Shown here: positions 8,481 to 16,771 of the stretch, in pieces | Position numbering within the stretch: position 1 is the first letter of the stretch | Layout of the letters: each line of letters opens with the position of its first letter | Notes under the pieces: generated by a model | Database searches by the model: none | What the model saw: the letters and a program-made list of their open reading frames with translations, nothing else | Told to the model about the DNA's origin: nothing | Program-made: the position numbers and the translations under genes | DNA from: Tabrizicola_A aquatica | GTDB taxonomy: Bacteria > Pseudomonadota > Alphaproteobacteria > Rhodobacterales > Rhodobacteraceae | Direction: 5' to 3' (one strand) | Assembly: GCA_965194375.1 (NCBI GenBank) | Contig: CBDAEL010000006.1 | DNA length: 64,000 nucleotides

Positions 8481-9497
8481 ATGGACGACCTGCAATTTGG
8501 CACTCGCAACAAGCGTGGTGACTGGGCGCCAAATGCGCATCTTGAACTTCCACCGTTCTGGCGCCGACCCTTCAGCCTTCCCAAGTCGATTGCTTGGATT
8601 CCCGAATATCTGTTCCCTTGGAACGCCTTCCACATGGCAACGGCGCTGCTGTGGTGGTTCTTCGTGGTACCCGATGTATCCACGATGCAAACTCTGTCCT
8701 GGGGTTGGGCGCTTTGGCTTTATACGGTGAACGCCGCCGCCATTTTCGTGTTCTATGGCTCGGTCGAGCTGTTGTGGTACGTCCGTCGCAAGCAGGGCAC
8801 GCGCTTTAAATACAACGGCAAGTTTCCCGCTGATCAGCCTTCGGACGTATTCTGGTTTAAGTCGCAGAACATCGACAATTTCCTGCGGTCATTTTTCATT
8901 TCCATCCCGCTTTGGACGCTGGTCGAAGTTCTGTTCTTGTGGGTCTTCGCAAACAGCTGGGCGGTCTGGTTGCCGTGGGAGACCCACTGGCCGTGGTTGG
9001 TCGTTCTGGCGCTGATAAGCCCCGCGATCCATGAGCTTCATTTCTTCTGCATCCACCGACTCATCCATGTGCCGATCCTCTACAAATGGATCCACTCTGT
9101 GCACCACAACTCGATCAACCCCAGCCCTTGGTCGTCGCTTTCGATGCACCCGGTAGAGGGATTTCTCTACCACGCCGTGGCCTTCTGGCACCTAGTTATC
9201 CCCTCAAACCCGCTGCTGGCGATGTATCAGCTGCATTTGGCGGGCTTTGGGGCTGTGAACGGGCACATTGGTTTCGACAAGCTGGAACTGACCGAAAACA
9301 CCCCGCTCAACAGCCACGCCTACGCCCATTATCTGCACCACAAGTACTTTGAGGTGAACTATGGCGGCGATGGGCTGATCCCGTTGGACAAGTGGTTTGG
9401 CTATTTCCACGACGGGTCAAAAGAGGCTGAGGCGAAAATGCAGGCTCGTTTCGAAGCCAAGAAAGCGCGGATGAACGCCAAGGCGGCACGCGGCTGA
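8481..9497 (+). CDS. Membrane-bound sterol desaturase / fatty acid hydroxylase family protein
   Basis: The 338-residue protein belongs to the di-iron membrane hydroxylase superfamily. It has the three histidine boxes HELHFFCIHR (from residue 184), HSVHH (205) and HYLHH (283), plus an isolated His in SLSMHPVEG. Several hydrophobic segments precede and separate the boxes, so the active site would face the cytosol from the inner membrane. I chose the ATG at 8481 because GGAGG lies 6 bases upstream; an ATG at 8400 would add an unsupported leader. It is the first gene of the operon. A Rieske ferredoxin and a ferredoxin reductase further down could supply its electrons. The substrate is unknown and need not be a sterol. 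Confidence 0.9.
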   Translation: MDDLQFGTRNKRGDWAPNAHLELPPFWRRPFSLPKSIAWIPEYLFPWNAFHMATALLWWFFVVPDVSTMQTLSWGWALWLYTVNAAAIFVFYGSVELLWYVRRKQGTRFKYNGKFPADQPSDVFWFKSQNIDNFLRSFFISIPLWTLVEVLFLWVFANSWAVWLPWETHWPWLVVLALISPAIHELHFFCIHRLIHVPILYKWIHSVHHNSINPSPWSSLSMHPVEGFLYHAVAFWHLVIPSNPLLAMYQLHLAGFGAVNGHIGFDKLELTENTPLNSHAYAHYLHHKYFEVNYGGDGLIPLDKWFGYFHDGSKEAEAKMQARFEAKKARMNAKAARG

Positions 9498-9601
9498 ACT
9501 GACGCAAACCGGATGTGATCCCACGAGGAGGTGGGGTCAGCTCTGCAAGTCACGACAAACGAAACCCGTCAGGAAAGACGGATCAAGGGAGGAGATAGAC
9601 T

Positions 9602-10573
9602 ATGAACTTCATGAAAACACTCACCAAGGTGATGGCGACGACTGCACTTGTGGCAGCGGGCTCCGTTGCTATGGCGGCCGATATTGCGGTGATCGGCGGC
9701 TCAAATGATGACGCGTTCTGGAACATCATCAAAAAGGGCATCGACGATGCCACGCCGGCTGTTGAGGCAAATGGCGGCAGCGTGAACTATCTGCGTCTGG
9801 TCAACTATGACAACTTTGCCCCCGACGTGGTGCAGCTGATCCGCACCGCAATTTCGATGGAAGTTGATGGGCTAGTGATCCCGAACTGGGTGCCTGAAGC
9901 AGAAGATCCGGCCATCAAGGACGCGATTGCCGCTGGCATCACCGTGATCCTGATGAACGCCGGCGGGGCTGACAAGGCCACAGAACTGGGCGCGATCAAC
10001 TATGTCGGCTCGGATGAATATGTAGCCGGAGTTGCTGGTGGCGAGTATTTTGGCACAGCTGGCAAAAAGAACGTACTATGCGTCAACACCCTGCCGGGCG
10101 CGGCCAACACCGAAGCGCGCTGCAAAGGCGTGATTGAAGGCATCACAGCAGCTGGCGGCACCGGTATTCAACTGCCGCTACCGACCACCAGCTTTGGTGA
10201 TGCGACCGCGGTGGCTGAGGCAATCAAGGCAGAACTGCTGAAGGACGGCACCATCGATGGCGTCATCACCATAAGCGCAGGCGATGCCGATAGTGCCGCG
10301 ATTGCGGTGGCGCAGGCAGGTCAGGCAACACCAGCCATGTTGGGTTCGTTTGACATGAACCAGGCTGGGCTCGACCGGATCAAGGCGGGCACTCAGGGGT
10401 TTGCTATCGACCAGCAGCCCTATTTGCAGTCGTTCCTTGCGGTCAGCTTACTGGCATCGGCCATTGATTTCGGTACCGATCTGCCGGTGTTCCCGGTGCT
10501 CACTGGCCCGGGTATTGTCGATGCCTCGAACATCGACGCTACGCTGGCGGGCGTCAAACTGGGGGCGCGCTAA
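9602..10573 (+). CDS. Ribose-type ABC transporter periplasmic substrate-binding protein
   Basis: The 323-residue protein has a Sec signal peptide ending around SVAMAAD, then the two-lobed Peripla_BP_4 fold of RbsB-like proteins (DIAVIGGSNDDAFWNIIKKG, then VDGLVIPNW and TLPGAANTEARCKGVIEG). A strong ribosome-binding site (GGGAGGAG) precedes the ATG. It is followed by the matching permease and ATPase genes. Proteins of this family bind pentoses, hexoses or cyclitols in the periplasm. The ligand here is unknown, but the IolG-like and Hyi-like enzymes downstream suggest a polyol or sugar-like compound. Confidence 0.93.
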   Translation: MNFMKTLTKVMATTALVAAGSVAMAADIAVIGGSNDDAFWNIIKKGIDDATPAVEANGGSVNYLRLVNYDNFAPDVVQLIRTAISMEVDGLVIPNWVPEAEDPAIKDAIAAGITVILMNAGGADKATELGAINYVGSDEYVAGVAGGEYFGTAGKKNVLCVNTLPGAANTEARCKGVIEGITAAGGTGIQLPLPTTSFGDATAVAEAIKAELLKDGTIDGVITISAGDADSAAIAVAQAGQATPAMLGSFDMNQAGLDRIKAGTQGFAIDQQPYLQSFLAVSLLASAIDFGTDLPVFPVLTGPGIVDASNIDATLAGVKLGAR

Positions 10574-10582
10574 GTCGCCCCT

Positions 10583-10607
10583 CCGGCCCGCAGCAATTGC
10601 GGGCCGG
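10583..10607 (+). promoter_or_regulatory. Intercistronic hairpin between binding-protein and permease genes
   Basis: A perfect 10-base stem (CCGGCCCGCA with its complement TGCGGGCCGG) closes a 5-base loop only nine bases after the binding-protein stop. There is no uridine run, so it is not a clean terminator. Hairpins in this position commonly protect the 5' message and allow more binding protein than membrane components to be made (known for other ABC operons); that role here is inferred. Confidence 0.7.
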
Positions 10608-10644
10608 ACCTACCCACCTTCTTTCCTTTCGCCGGGGGCAGACC

Positions 10645-11649
10645 ATGTCCAGCATTTCCCTTAGCGGCCTGTTGCGCCGTCCCGAAGCCGGGGCAGCCCT
10701 TGGCCTTGTTGCCGTCCTAATCTTCTTTGCAATTTTCGGTGGCATAACCTTTCTGAAGCCTGGCGGCATGGCCAGCTGGCTGAACGTCGCCGCCAACCTT
10801 GGCGTGATCGCCATACCACTTGGGCTGTTGATGATCGCCGGTGAGCTGGATATTTCGGTAGGCGCGATGGTGCCTTTTGGCGCGATGACCGTCGCCGTCA
10901 TCTCCGGGCACTATGGCCTGCCGATCTGGCTCGGCGTCGCCATCTCACTGTCCTTCGGAATGGCAGTCGGGCTGGTCAACGGCTTTCTGGTGATCAAGAC
11001 CGCTGTACCATCGCTGATTGTCACCCTGGGCAGCCTGTTTGCTGTGCAAGGCATCGTGCTGGGTCTGACCGTGCTGATCACCAAGTCTACCTCGGTCGCG
11101 CTGGCTACGGAAGGCCCGGCAAAAGCGATCTTCGGTGATTTCGTGCTGGGCGGGCAGCTTCAGGTGATGGTCTTGTGGTGGCTAGGCCTGACCGCGCTTT
11201 ACATCTTCTTTGTCCACTTCAGCCCGTTCGGTAACTGGATCTTCGCCATGGGCGGTGACAAGGTTTCCGCCCGAAACGCAGGTATCCCAACGAATCGGCT
11301 CACGATGATCCTGTTCGTGCTGTCGTCGACCTCGGCTGCCTTTGTCGGCATGTGCCAGGCGATCCTTTACAATTCAGCTCAGGTCGCAGGCGGGCAATCG
11401 TTTATCTTCAACTCGATCATCGCGGTGGTGGTTGGGGGCGTGCTGCTGACCGGGGGTTTTGGCTCAGTGGTCGGGATCTTCTTCGGCACAATTACCTTCG
11501 CCATCGTCACCCAAGGCATCTACTACACCGATTTTGATCGCAACTGGTCGTCGTTGATCATCGGGGTGCTGCTGCTCGGCGCGGTTTTGATGAACAATAC
11601 CTTCCGCCACATGGCGCTGGCCTATGCACCCAAGAAAGGTGGTAAATGA
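10645..11649 (+). CDS. Ribose-type ABC transporter permease
   Basis: The 334-residue, strongly hydrophobic protein belongs to the BPD_transp_2 (RbsC-like) family, with about eight to ten membrane helices and the conserved segment IPLGLLMIAGELDISVGAM. That glycine-rich ELDLSVG-type motif is diagnostic of sugar permeases of this group. I chose the ATG at 10645, which follows a GGGGGCAG ribosome-binding site; a frame extension from 10597 would cover the intercistronic region. Its last codons overlap the ATPase start (ATGATG), so the two are coupled. It forms the membrane channel for the imported substrate. Confidence 0.92.
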   Translation: MSSISLSGLLRRPEAGAALGLVAVLIFFAIFGGITFLKPGGMASWLNVAANLGVIAIPLGLLMIAGELDISVGAMVPFGAMTVAVISGHYGLPIWLGVAISLSFGMAVGLVNGFLVIKTAVPSLIVTLGSLFAVQGIVLGLTVLITKSTSVALATEGPAKAIFGDFVLGGQLQVMVLWWLGLTALYIFFVHFSPFGNWIFAMGGDKVSARNAGIPTNRLTMILFVLSSTSAAFVGMCQAILYNSAQVAGGQSFIFNSIIAVVVGGVLLTGGFGSVVGIFFGTITFAIVTQGIYYTDFDRNWSSLIIGVLLLGAVLMNNTFRHMALAYAPKKGGK

Positions 11650-12467
11650 TGCCCACCCCCATCCTTGCTCTGCGCGGTGTGAACAAATCCTTCGGCCCCA
11701 TCGACGTGCTACATGACATCACGTTGGAGGTACAGGCCGGTCAAGTCTTGTGCCTGCTGGGTGATAACGGCGCGGGTAAATCGACGCTGATCAAGATCAT
11801 GTCGGGCGTGCATCAACCGACCTCGGGCGTGATCGAGATTGATGGTGTGCCCGTCGGCCTGCCCACCCCCCGTGCGGCCTCCGAAAACGGTATCGCCACC
11901 GTTCACCAATTCGGCGGCACCTTTCCGCTGATGTCCATCGGACGCAGTTTTTTTGTTGGGGTGGAGCCAACCAAGGGCTGGGGTCCGTTCAAGATCTATG
12001 ATCGTAAGCGCGCCAACGACATTGCGGTCAAGGCAGTGCGGGATTTCGGCATCACCCGCATTGATGACGGCGACCGTCTGGTTGGCGGCCTGTCGGGGGG
12101 CGAGCGCCAGTCGTTGGCCATTGCCCGCGCCGTCCACTTCGGCGCGCGGGTGCTGATCCTGGACGAGCCAACAGCCGCCCTTGGCGTAAAACAGGCGACC
12201 CATGTTCTGCGCATTGTGAACGAGGCCAAGAAGCGCGGCCTTGCTGTCGTGTTCATCACCCATCAAGTGATGCATGCCATGGCCGTGGGCGATCATTTCG
12301 CAGTGCTGATCCGCGGGGCCGTCGCCGCCGATTTCAACAAGGGCGAGAAATCGCGCGAGGAAATCACCGACCTCATGGCCGGTGGCGCGTCGATGGCCAG
12401 TCTGGAAGCCGAGATCGAAGGCTACATGGCCAGCCATGATGGCCATCCCCCACCCCCTACTCATTGA
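11646..12467 (+). CDS. Ribose-type ABC transporter ATP-binding protein (single cassette)
   Basis: The 273-residue ATPase shows Walker A (GDNGAGKST), the Q-loop region, the signature LSGGERQS and Walker B (VLILDEPTAALG). It has one nucleotide-binding domain, unlike the two-cassette RbsA type, and so would act as a homodimer with the RbsC-like permease, as described for FrcA-type fructose systems. The start overlaps the permease stop. Together with 9602-10573 and 10645-11649 it completes an importer. Confidence 0.94.
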   Translation: MMPTPILALRGVNKSFGPIDVLHDITLEVQAGQVLCLLGDNGAGKSTLIKIMSGVHQPTSGVIEIDGVPVGLPTPRAASENGIATVHQFGGTFPLMSIGRSFFVGVEPTKGWGPFKIYDRKRANDIAVKAVRDFGITRIDDGDRLVGGLSGGERQSLAIARAVHFGARVLILDEPTAALGVKQATHVLRIVNEAKKRGLAVVFITHQVMHAMAVGDHFAVLIRGAVAADFNKGEKSREEITDLMAGGASMASLEAEIEGYMASHDGHPPPPTH

Positions 12468-12477
12468 GAGAATGCCC

Positions 12478-12789
12478 ATGCCCTCTTGGATTAAAGCCTG
12501 TGCCACCACCGACATCGAACTTGATGAGATGATCCGTTTTGACCATGGCGCGCAGACCTTCGTCATCGTGCGGAGCGAAGAAGATACGTTTCACGCCATG
12601 GACGGTATCTGTAGCCATGAAAAGGTGCATCTCTGCGATGGCCTTGTGATGGAAGGTCGTGTGGAATGCCCCAAGCACAGTGCCACGTTCGACTATCGCA
12701 CCGGCGAAGCCAAATCGGCTCCCGCCTGCATCAACCTGAAAACCTTTGCCGTCAAAGTTGAAGACGGCGCTGTCTATATCGAGATCTGA
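12478..12789 (+). CDS. Rieske [2Fe-2S] ferredoxin
   Basis: The 103-residue protein has the Rieske cluster ligands Cys45-x-His47 (in ICSHEKVHLCDG) and Cys64-x2-His67 (ECPKH), the spacing of small oxygenase-type ferredoxins. It lacks a signal peptide and is cytosolic. The ATG at 12478 lies seven bases after GAGAG, whereas the ATG at 12472 is too close to it, so I chose 12478. It sits between the transporter genes and the sugar-metabolism genes. It most likely carries electrons from the FAD reductase at 15451-16632 to the membrane hydroxylase at 8481-9497; that chain is inferred from family roles and co-location. Confidence 0.93.
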   Translation: MPSWIKACATTDIELDEMIRFDHGAQTFVIVRSEEDTFHAMDGICSHEKVHLCDGLVMEGRVECPKHSATFDYRTGEAKSAPACINLKTFAVKVEDGAVYIEI

Positions 12790-12790
12790 C

Positions 12791-13564
12791 ATGACCTTTC
12801 AACTTGCCGCCTGCGCGGAAATGCTGTGGCGCGACCGGCCCATCGACTGGCGCGCGTCGCACCTGAAGGAAATGGGATTTGGCGTCGGCCTGTGGAACTG
12901 GCCCGCGTGGGATCTTGCGGCGCTCGAGAAAACCGGGGCCACCTTTACCATCATGAATGGCTATCTTCAGGGCCGCCTGAATGATGCTGACGGCTGTGCG
13001 ATGTTGTTGGCCTCCGCCACAGAGACGGCAAAGGTTGGCAAGCGTTTGGGCGTGCACCGCCTGAACCTGCACGGTACCGGTCTGGGCGACATGGGCATCC
13101 CCATTCCCCATATCGGTTCCTATGCCCCCGGCATGGAACAGCGCGCCCGTGACACGCTGCACCGGATCTGCGATCTGGCTGAGGCGTCGGATCAGGTCTT
13201 CACCCTTGAGAACCTGAACCCCATCGACCACCCCGGCTGCCCGTTTGGGTCCACCGCTGCGGTGCTGGCGCTGGTCTCAGCGGTCGACCGTCCGCAGTTG
13301 CGTATCAACCTCGATCTGTATCACACCCAGATTGGTGAAGGTGACCTTGTCCGCTGGTGCCAGGCCTGCCTTCCATGGATCGGAGAGGTACAGGTTGCCG
13401 ACAATCCTGGCCGCTGTGAACCGGGGACCGGCGAGATTAACTACCATGGCATTGCCAATGCGCTGAAAAATATGGGCTATGCCGGCCCGGTGGGTCTGGA
13501 AAGCTTTGCCAAAGGCGATGAGGAAGCAGCCCTGACGGCCTTCCGCACCGCGTTCACGGTGTAA
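12791..13564 (+). CDS. Hydroxypyruvate-isomerase-like TIM-barrel protein
   Basis: The 257-residue protein matches the AP endonuclease 2/xylose-isomerase-like TIM barrel family and is closest in motif layout to hydroxypyruvate isomerase (Hyi). The four metal and catalytic positions of that family appear present: Glu in FTLENLNP, Asp in INLDLYHTQ, Gln in EVQVADNPGRCEPGTGEINY and Glu in GLESFAKG. The start at 12791 is one base after the Rieske stop codon. The probable chemistry is isomerisation of a small hydroxy-carbonyl compound in the cytosol. Clustering with an IolG-like dehydrogenase also allows a role in cyclitol or keto-sugar breakdown. Confidence 0.88.
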   Translation: MTFQLAACAEMLWRDRPIDWRASHLKEMGFGVGLWNWPAWDLAALEKTGATFTIMNGYLQGRLNDADGCAMLLASATETAKVGKRLGVHRLNLHGTGLGDMGIPIPHIGSYAPGMEQRARDTLHRICDLAEASDQVFTLENLNPIDHPGCPFGSTAAVLALVSAVDRPQLRINLDLYHTQIGEGDLVRWCQACLPWIGEVQVADNPGRCEPGTGEINYHGIANALKNMGYAGPVGLESFAKGDEEAALTAFRTAFTV

Positions 13565-13566
13565 CC

Positions 13567-14376
13567 ATGGTCCAGTTTCATCAACGCCCCAATGTCGCCG
13601 ACATTCGCGCCATGAAGGCGCGCGGCGAGAAGATTTCCATGCTTTACGTCACCACGCTGGACGAGGCAGCCGCGGCTGATGCAGCAGGCATCCACATGCT
13701 GTCGATAGAATCGCGCTTTTTCACCCCTGAAATGCGCGCTGCGGCCGGCCGCTGCTTTGTGCAAGTCGGACTTCCTTTCGGCCCCTACGGCGGATTGGCG
13801 ACGGCAGAAGACTACCTGCGTGCAGCCTTCAAATACACCGCGATGGGGGGCGACTGCTTCTATTGCGCAGCGTCGCTCGATATCCAGAAAGCCTTGTGTG
13901 ACAATCACATCCCCATCGTTTCCCATGTCGGACTGATCCCCAGCTATATCACATGGACAGGCTGGCGTGCCGTGGGCAAGACCGCGACCGAGGCCCGCGC
14001 CGTCTGGGACCATGTCAAGCAGTTGGAGGCCATCGGCTGCTTTGGTGCCGAGTTGGAGGTCGTGCCGGACCGTCTGGGCGAGGTCATCAGCCGCAACACC
14101 CCGATGATCATGCTGGGTATGGGCGCAGGGCCGGGAGCCGACGCGCAATACCTGTTCGCCGAAGACGTCCTAGGTTGCACCGATGGCCACAAACCGCGGC
14201 ACGCAAAAACCTATCGCAACTTCGCCGCCGAATATGCCCGCCTGCAGTTCGAACGAGTCGCTGCCTTCCGAGAGTATATTGCGGATGTGAACAGCGGCGC
14301 CTATCCCCAACCACAGAACAACGTCCCGATGCCGGACGCTGAATTTGACGCTTTCAAGGCCGGTCTTGGCCTGTAA
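13567..14376 (+). CDS. PanB-like (ketopantoate hydroxymethyltransferase superfamily) protein with altered active site
   Basis: The 269-residue protein aligns by motif with PanB over its length: SHVGLIPS (PanB His136 kept as His120), LEVVP (PanB Glu181 kept as Glu164), GMGAGPGADAQ, KPRHAKTY and VNSGAYP. Compared from memory with E. coli PanB, the metal-binding Asp45 is Glu48 (SIESRF), Asp84 is Gly68 (VGLPFG) and the Lys112/Glu114 pair is Tyr99/Ala101 (FYCAAS). A loop after the first motif is also shortened. It is therefore unlikely to be the pantothenate enzyme and probably carries out a related aldol-type or C1-transfer step, or a lyase reaction, in this cluster. It lies two bases after the Hyi-like gene. 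Confidence 0.85.
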   Translation: MVQFHQRPNVADIRAMKARGEKISMLYVTTLDEAAAADAAGIHMLSIESRFFTPEMRAAAGRCFVQVGLPFGPYGGLATAEDYLRAAFKYTAMGGDCFYCAASLDIQKALCDNHIPIVSHVGLIPSYITWTGWRAVGKTATEARAVWDHVKQLEAIGCFGAELEVVPDRLGEVISRNTPMIMLGMGAGPGADAQYLFAEDVLGCTDGHKPRHAKTYRNFAAEYARLQFERVAAFREYIADVNSGAYPQPQNNVPMPDAEFDAFKAGLGL

Positions 14377-14391
14377 CCCCAAGGATACCCC

Positions 14392-15387
14392 ATGTTGAAC
14401 ACTGCCCTTCTTGGCGCTGGCCGTATTGCTTGCGTCCATGCGACTGCCATTTCCACCAATCCCGGCAGCCGCCTTGTCGCCGTCTCGGACATCAATGCCG
14501 AAGCGGCGGGCAAGCTAGCTGCCCAATATGGTGCTGAAGCCCGGACCACCGAAGCCATCCTTGCCGACCCCTCGATCAACGCAATCTTGATCGCCACCTC
14601 GACCGATACCCATTCAGACCTGATCGAGCGTGCCACGGCGGCTGGCAAGGCCGTGCTGTGTGAAAAGCCAGTTGATCTCAGCCTTGCCCGCGCGCAGGCC
14701 TGCCAGAAAACGGTTGGGCAAAGCCCGGTGATGATTGGCTTCAACCGCCGTTTTGATCCGAACTTCTCAGCGCTGAAAACCGCACTCGACAAGGGCGAGA
14801 TCGGCGAGGCGGAACTTTTGTCGATCACCTCGTTCGACCCCGCCCCGCCGCCAGTAGCATACATCAAGGTGTCGGGCGGCCTATTCCGCGATATGATGAT
14901 CCATGACTTTGACATGGCAAATTTTCTGATGGGAGGTGCCCCCGTGACTGTCTCTGCCGTTGGCTCGTCCATCGTCGATCCGGCCATCGGGACTGCGGGC
15001 GACGTTGACACCGCGGTGGTTACCCTGTCCTACGCCGATGGGCGCATTGCGGTCATCAAGAACAGCCGCCGCGCCGTTTATGGCTATGATCAGCGCGTGG
15101 AACTGCTGGGGTCCGAGGGACTCCTACAGGCGCAGAACATGCTGGAAAACACCGTTGTCAAATCCACGACTACAGGGGTGACGGGGGCTAAGCCGACCTA
15201 TTTCTTCCTGGAGCGTTACATGCCGTCTTACGCGGCAGAGTGGGCAGCCTTCGTTACTGCGATCACACAAGGATCAGCGCTGCCCGTGACGCTGTCTGAT
15301 GGCATCGCCGCCCTGGCAATGGCCGAAGCGGCCACTCTCTCGGCCAAGTCCGGCGCACCGGTCAGCTTGACCAGTGTGCTTGGGTAA
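14392..15387 (+). CDS. Gfo/Idh/MocA oxidoreductase, inositol 2-dehydrogenase-like
   Basis: The 331-residue protein has an N-terminal Rossmann fold (LLGAGRIACVHA) and the catalytic lysine in CEKP (Lys92). It also has the Asp167/His171 pair in LFRDMMIHDFDM, which matches the catalytic triad of myo-inositol dehydrogenases. It would oxidise a hydroxyl of a cyclitol or sugar with NAD(P)+. It follows the PanB-like gene by 15 bases. The strong IolG likeness is the best clue to the kind of substrate handled by this cluster, though other family members oxidise sugars and amino sugars. Confidence 0.9.
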   Translation: MLNTALLGAGRIACVHATAISTNPGSRLVAVSDINAEAAGKLAAQYGAEARTTEAILADPSINAILIATSTDTHSDLIERATAAGKAVLCEKPVDLSLARAQACQKTVGQSPVMIGFNRRFDPNFSALKTALDKGEIGEAELLSITSFDPAPPPVAYIKVSGGLFRDMMIHDFDMANFLMGGAPVTVSAVGSSIVDPAIGTAGDVDTAVVTLSYADGRIAVIKNSRRAVYGYDQRVELLGSEGLLQAQNMLENTVVKSTTTGVTGAKPTYFFLERYMPSYAAEWAAFVTAITQGSALPVTLSDGIAALAMAEAATLSAKSGAPVSLTSVLG

Positions 15388-15450
15388 CCGCTTTGCGCCA
15401 CACCTCGAACTGAGGAGGAAAGTCGTGGTGTTGCTTGAAGGGGGCAGCTC

Positions 15451-16632
15451 ATGGGTATCGTGATCGTCGGTGCCGGGGAATGTGGCGTCATGGCGGCTTT
15501 TGCCCTGCGCGCCGCTGGTTTCGATGGCTCCGTTACCCTGATCGGCTCTGAACCCGAAATGCCCTATGAACGTCCGCCACTTTCCAAAAGTGCGGACGGC
15601 GCATTGCAGGCCATCCGACCCAAAGAAGCCTTTGAGACCGCTCGCATCAAGCTTTGTCGCGGTGAAGCGGTGCAAGCCATTGACCGGGTCAATAAGCGGG
15701 TCATGGTGGGGGGTCGGGCATTGCCCTTTCAAATGCTTCTGCTTGCAACCGGGTCTCGGGCACGTAAGGCCGAAACGCTCGCCGGGACACTGACTTTGCG
15801 CACCTTTGTAGATGCCCAAAGGATCATGATGCACGTGAAGCCGGGCGCAAAGATCGGCATCATAGGCGCAGGCTTTATCGGACTTGAGATGGCAGCGACG
15901 GCGAGCAAGATCGGTGCAGAGGTTTCGGTTTATCACGACGGTCAAGCCGTCCTTTCGCGGTCTGTACCTCCACAGGTCGCCGACATCATTGCGGCGCGTC
16001 ACAGGGCTGAAGGCGTGCATTTGCACCTTGGTGCGACCGTTCAATCGGCTGATGCGACGAGCATAACGTTGGCCGCTGGCCTGACGAGGACGTTCGATTG
16101 CGTCATCACCGGGATCGGAGCTGTACCGAATGTTGAACTGGCGCAAGACGCTGGCTTGTCTGTTGAAAACGGCATTCAGGTCGATGAGTCCTTCTGCACA
16201 TCGGCACCCGACATCTATGCGGCTGGCGATTGCTGCAATTTCCCTTGGCGTGGCACGCGCCTTCGGCTGGAAAGCTGGCGAGCGGCTCAAGACCATGCGG
16301 ATCACGTCGCAGCTGCGATGCTTGGCGCACGAGCAGCTTACGACAAGGTTCCATGGTTCTGGTCGGATCACTATGACCAATCCATACAAGTCGCCGGTCT
16401 GTTCGAGGGTTCAAGGCCCACGCACGAGCGTGATCTTGGCCTAGGTGCCAAGATTTTTTTTCAATGCGACGACACTGGCACCCTTACAGCGGCGGCTGGC
16501 GTTGGCCATGGTCAGATCATTTCAAAGGACATTCTTATCCTTGAGAAAATCATCGAAAGGCGGGCTGCGGTCGTACCCGCTGATATCTCGAACATCGATT
16601 TCAATCTCAAAGCCATGTTGAAGGCTGGATGA
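15451..16632 (+). CDS. FAD-dependent ferredoxin reductase
   Basis: The 393-residue flavoprotein shows the FAD motif IVIVGAGECGVMAAFALR at the N-terminus, an internal NAD(P)H motif (GIIGAGFIGLEMAATASKIG) and the second FAD motif DIYAAGDCCNFP. This is the layout of putidaredoxin/rhodocoxin reductases, which pass electrons from NADH to small [2Fe-2S] proteins. It closes cargo A and is preceded by GAGGAAAG and a second purine-rich stretch. Its partner is most likely the Rieske ferredoxin at 12478-12789. Downstream lies the truncated second recombinase copy. Confidence 0.92.
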   Translation: MGIVIVGAGECGVMAAFALRAAGFDGSVTLIGSEPEMPYERPPLSKSADGALQAIRPKEAFETARIKLCRGEAVQAIDRVNKRVMVGGRALPFQMLLLATGSRARKAETLAGTLTLRTFVDAQRIMMHVKPGAKIGIIGAGFIGLEMAATASKIGAEVSVYHDGQAVLSRSVPPQVADIIAARHRAEGVHLHLGATVQSADATSITLAAGLTRTFDCVITGIGAVPNVELAQDAGLSVENGIQVDESFCTSAPDIYAAGDCCNFPWRGTRLRLESWRAAQDHADHVAAAMLGARAAYDKVPWFWSDHYDQSIQVAGLFEGSRPTHERDLGLGAKIFFQCDDTGTLTAAAGVGHGQIISKDILILEKIIERRAAVVPADISNIDFNLKAMLKAG

Positions 16633-16771
16633 ATTTTCAGCCTGCACCAACTGCAGGCAATCCAAACAGATGCGCTGTCCGGGCCTGTCTCTCCGACCAT
16701 TCTTATGCTCGGATAAAGGACTGGCGCGGTCCAATTGCCTTCATTGGTCCACGGCTTCTGGGCGAATAGCA

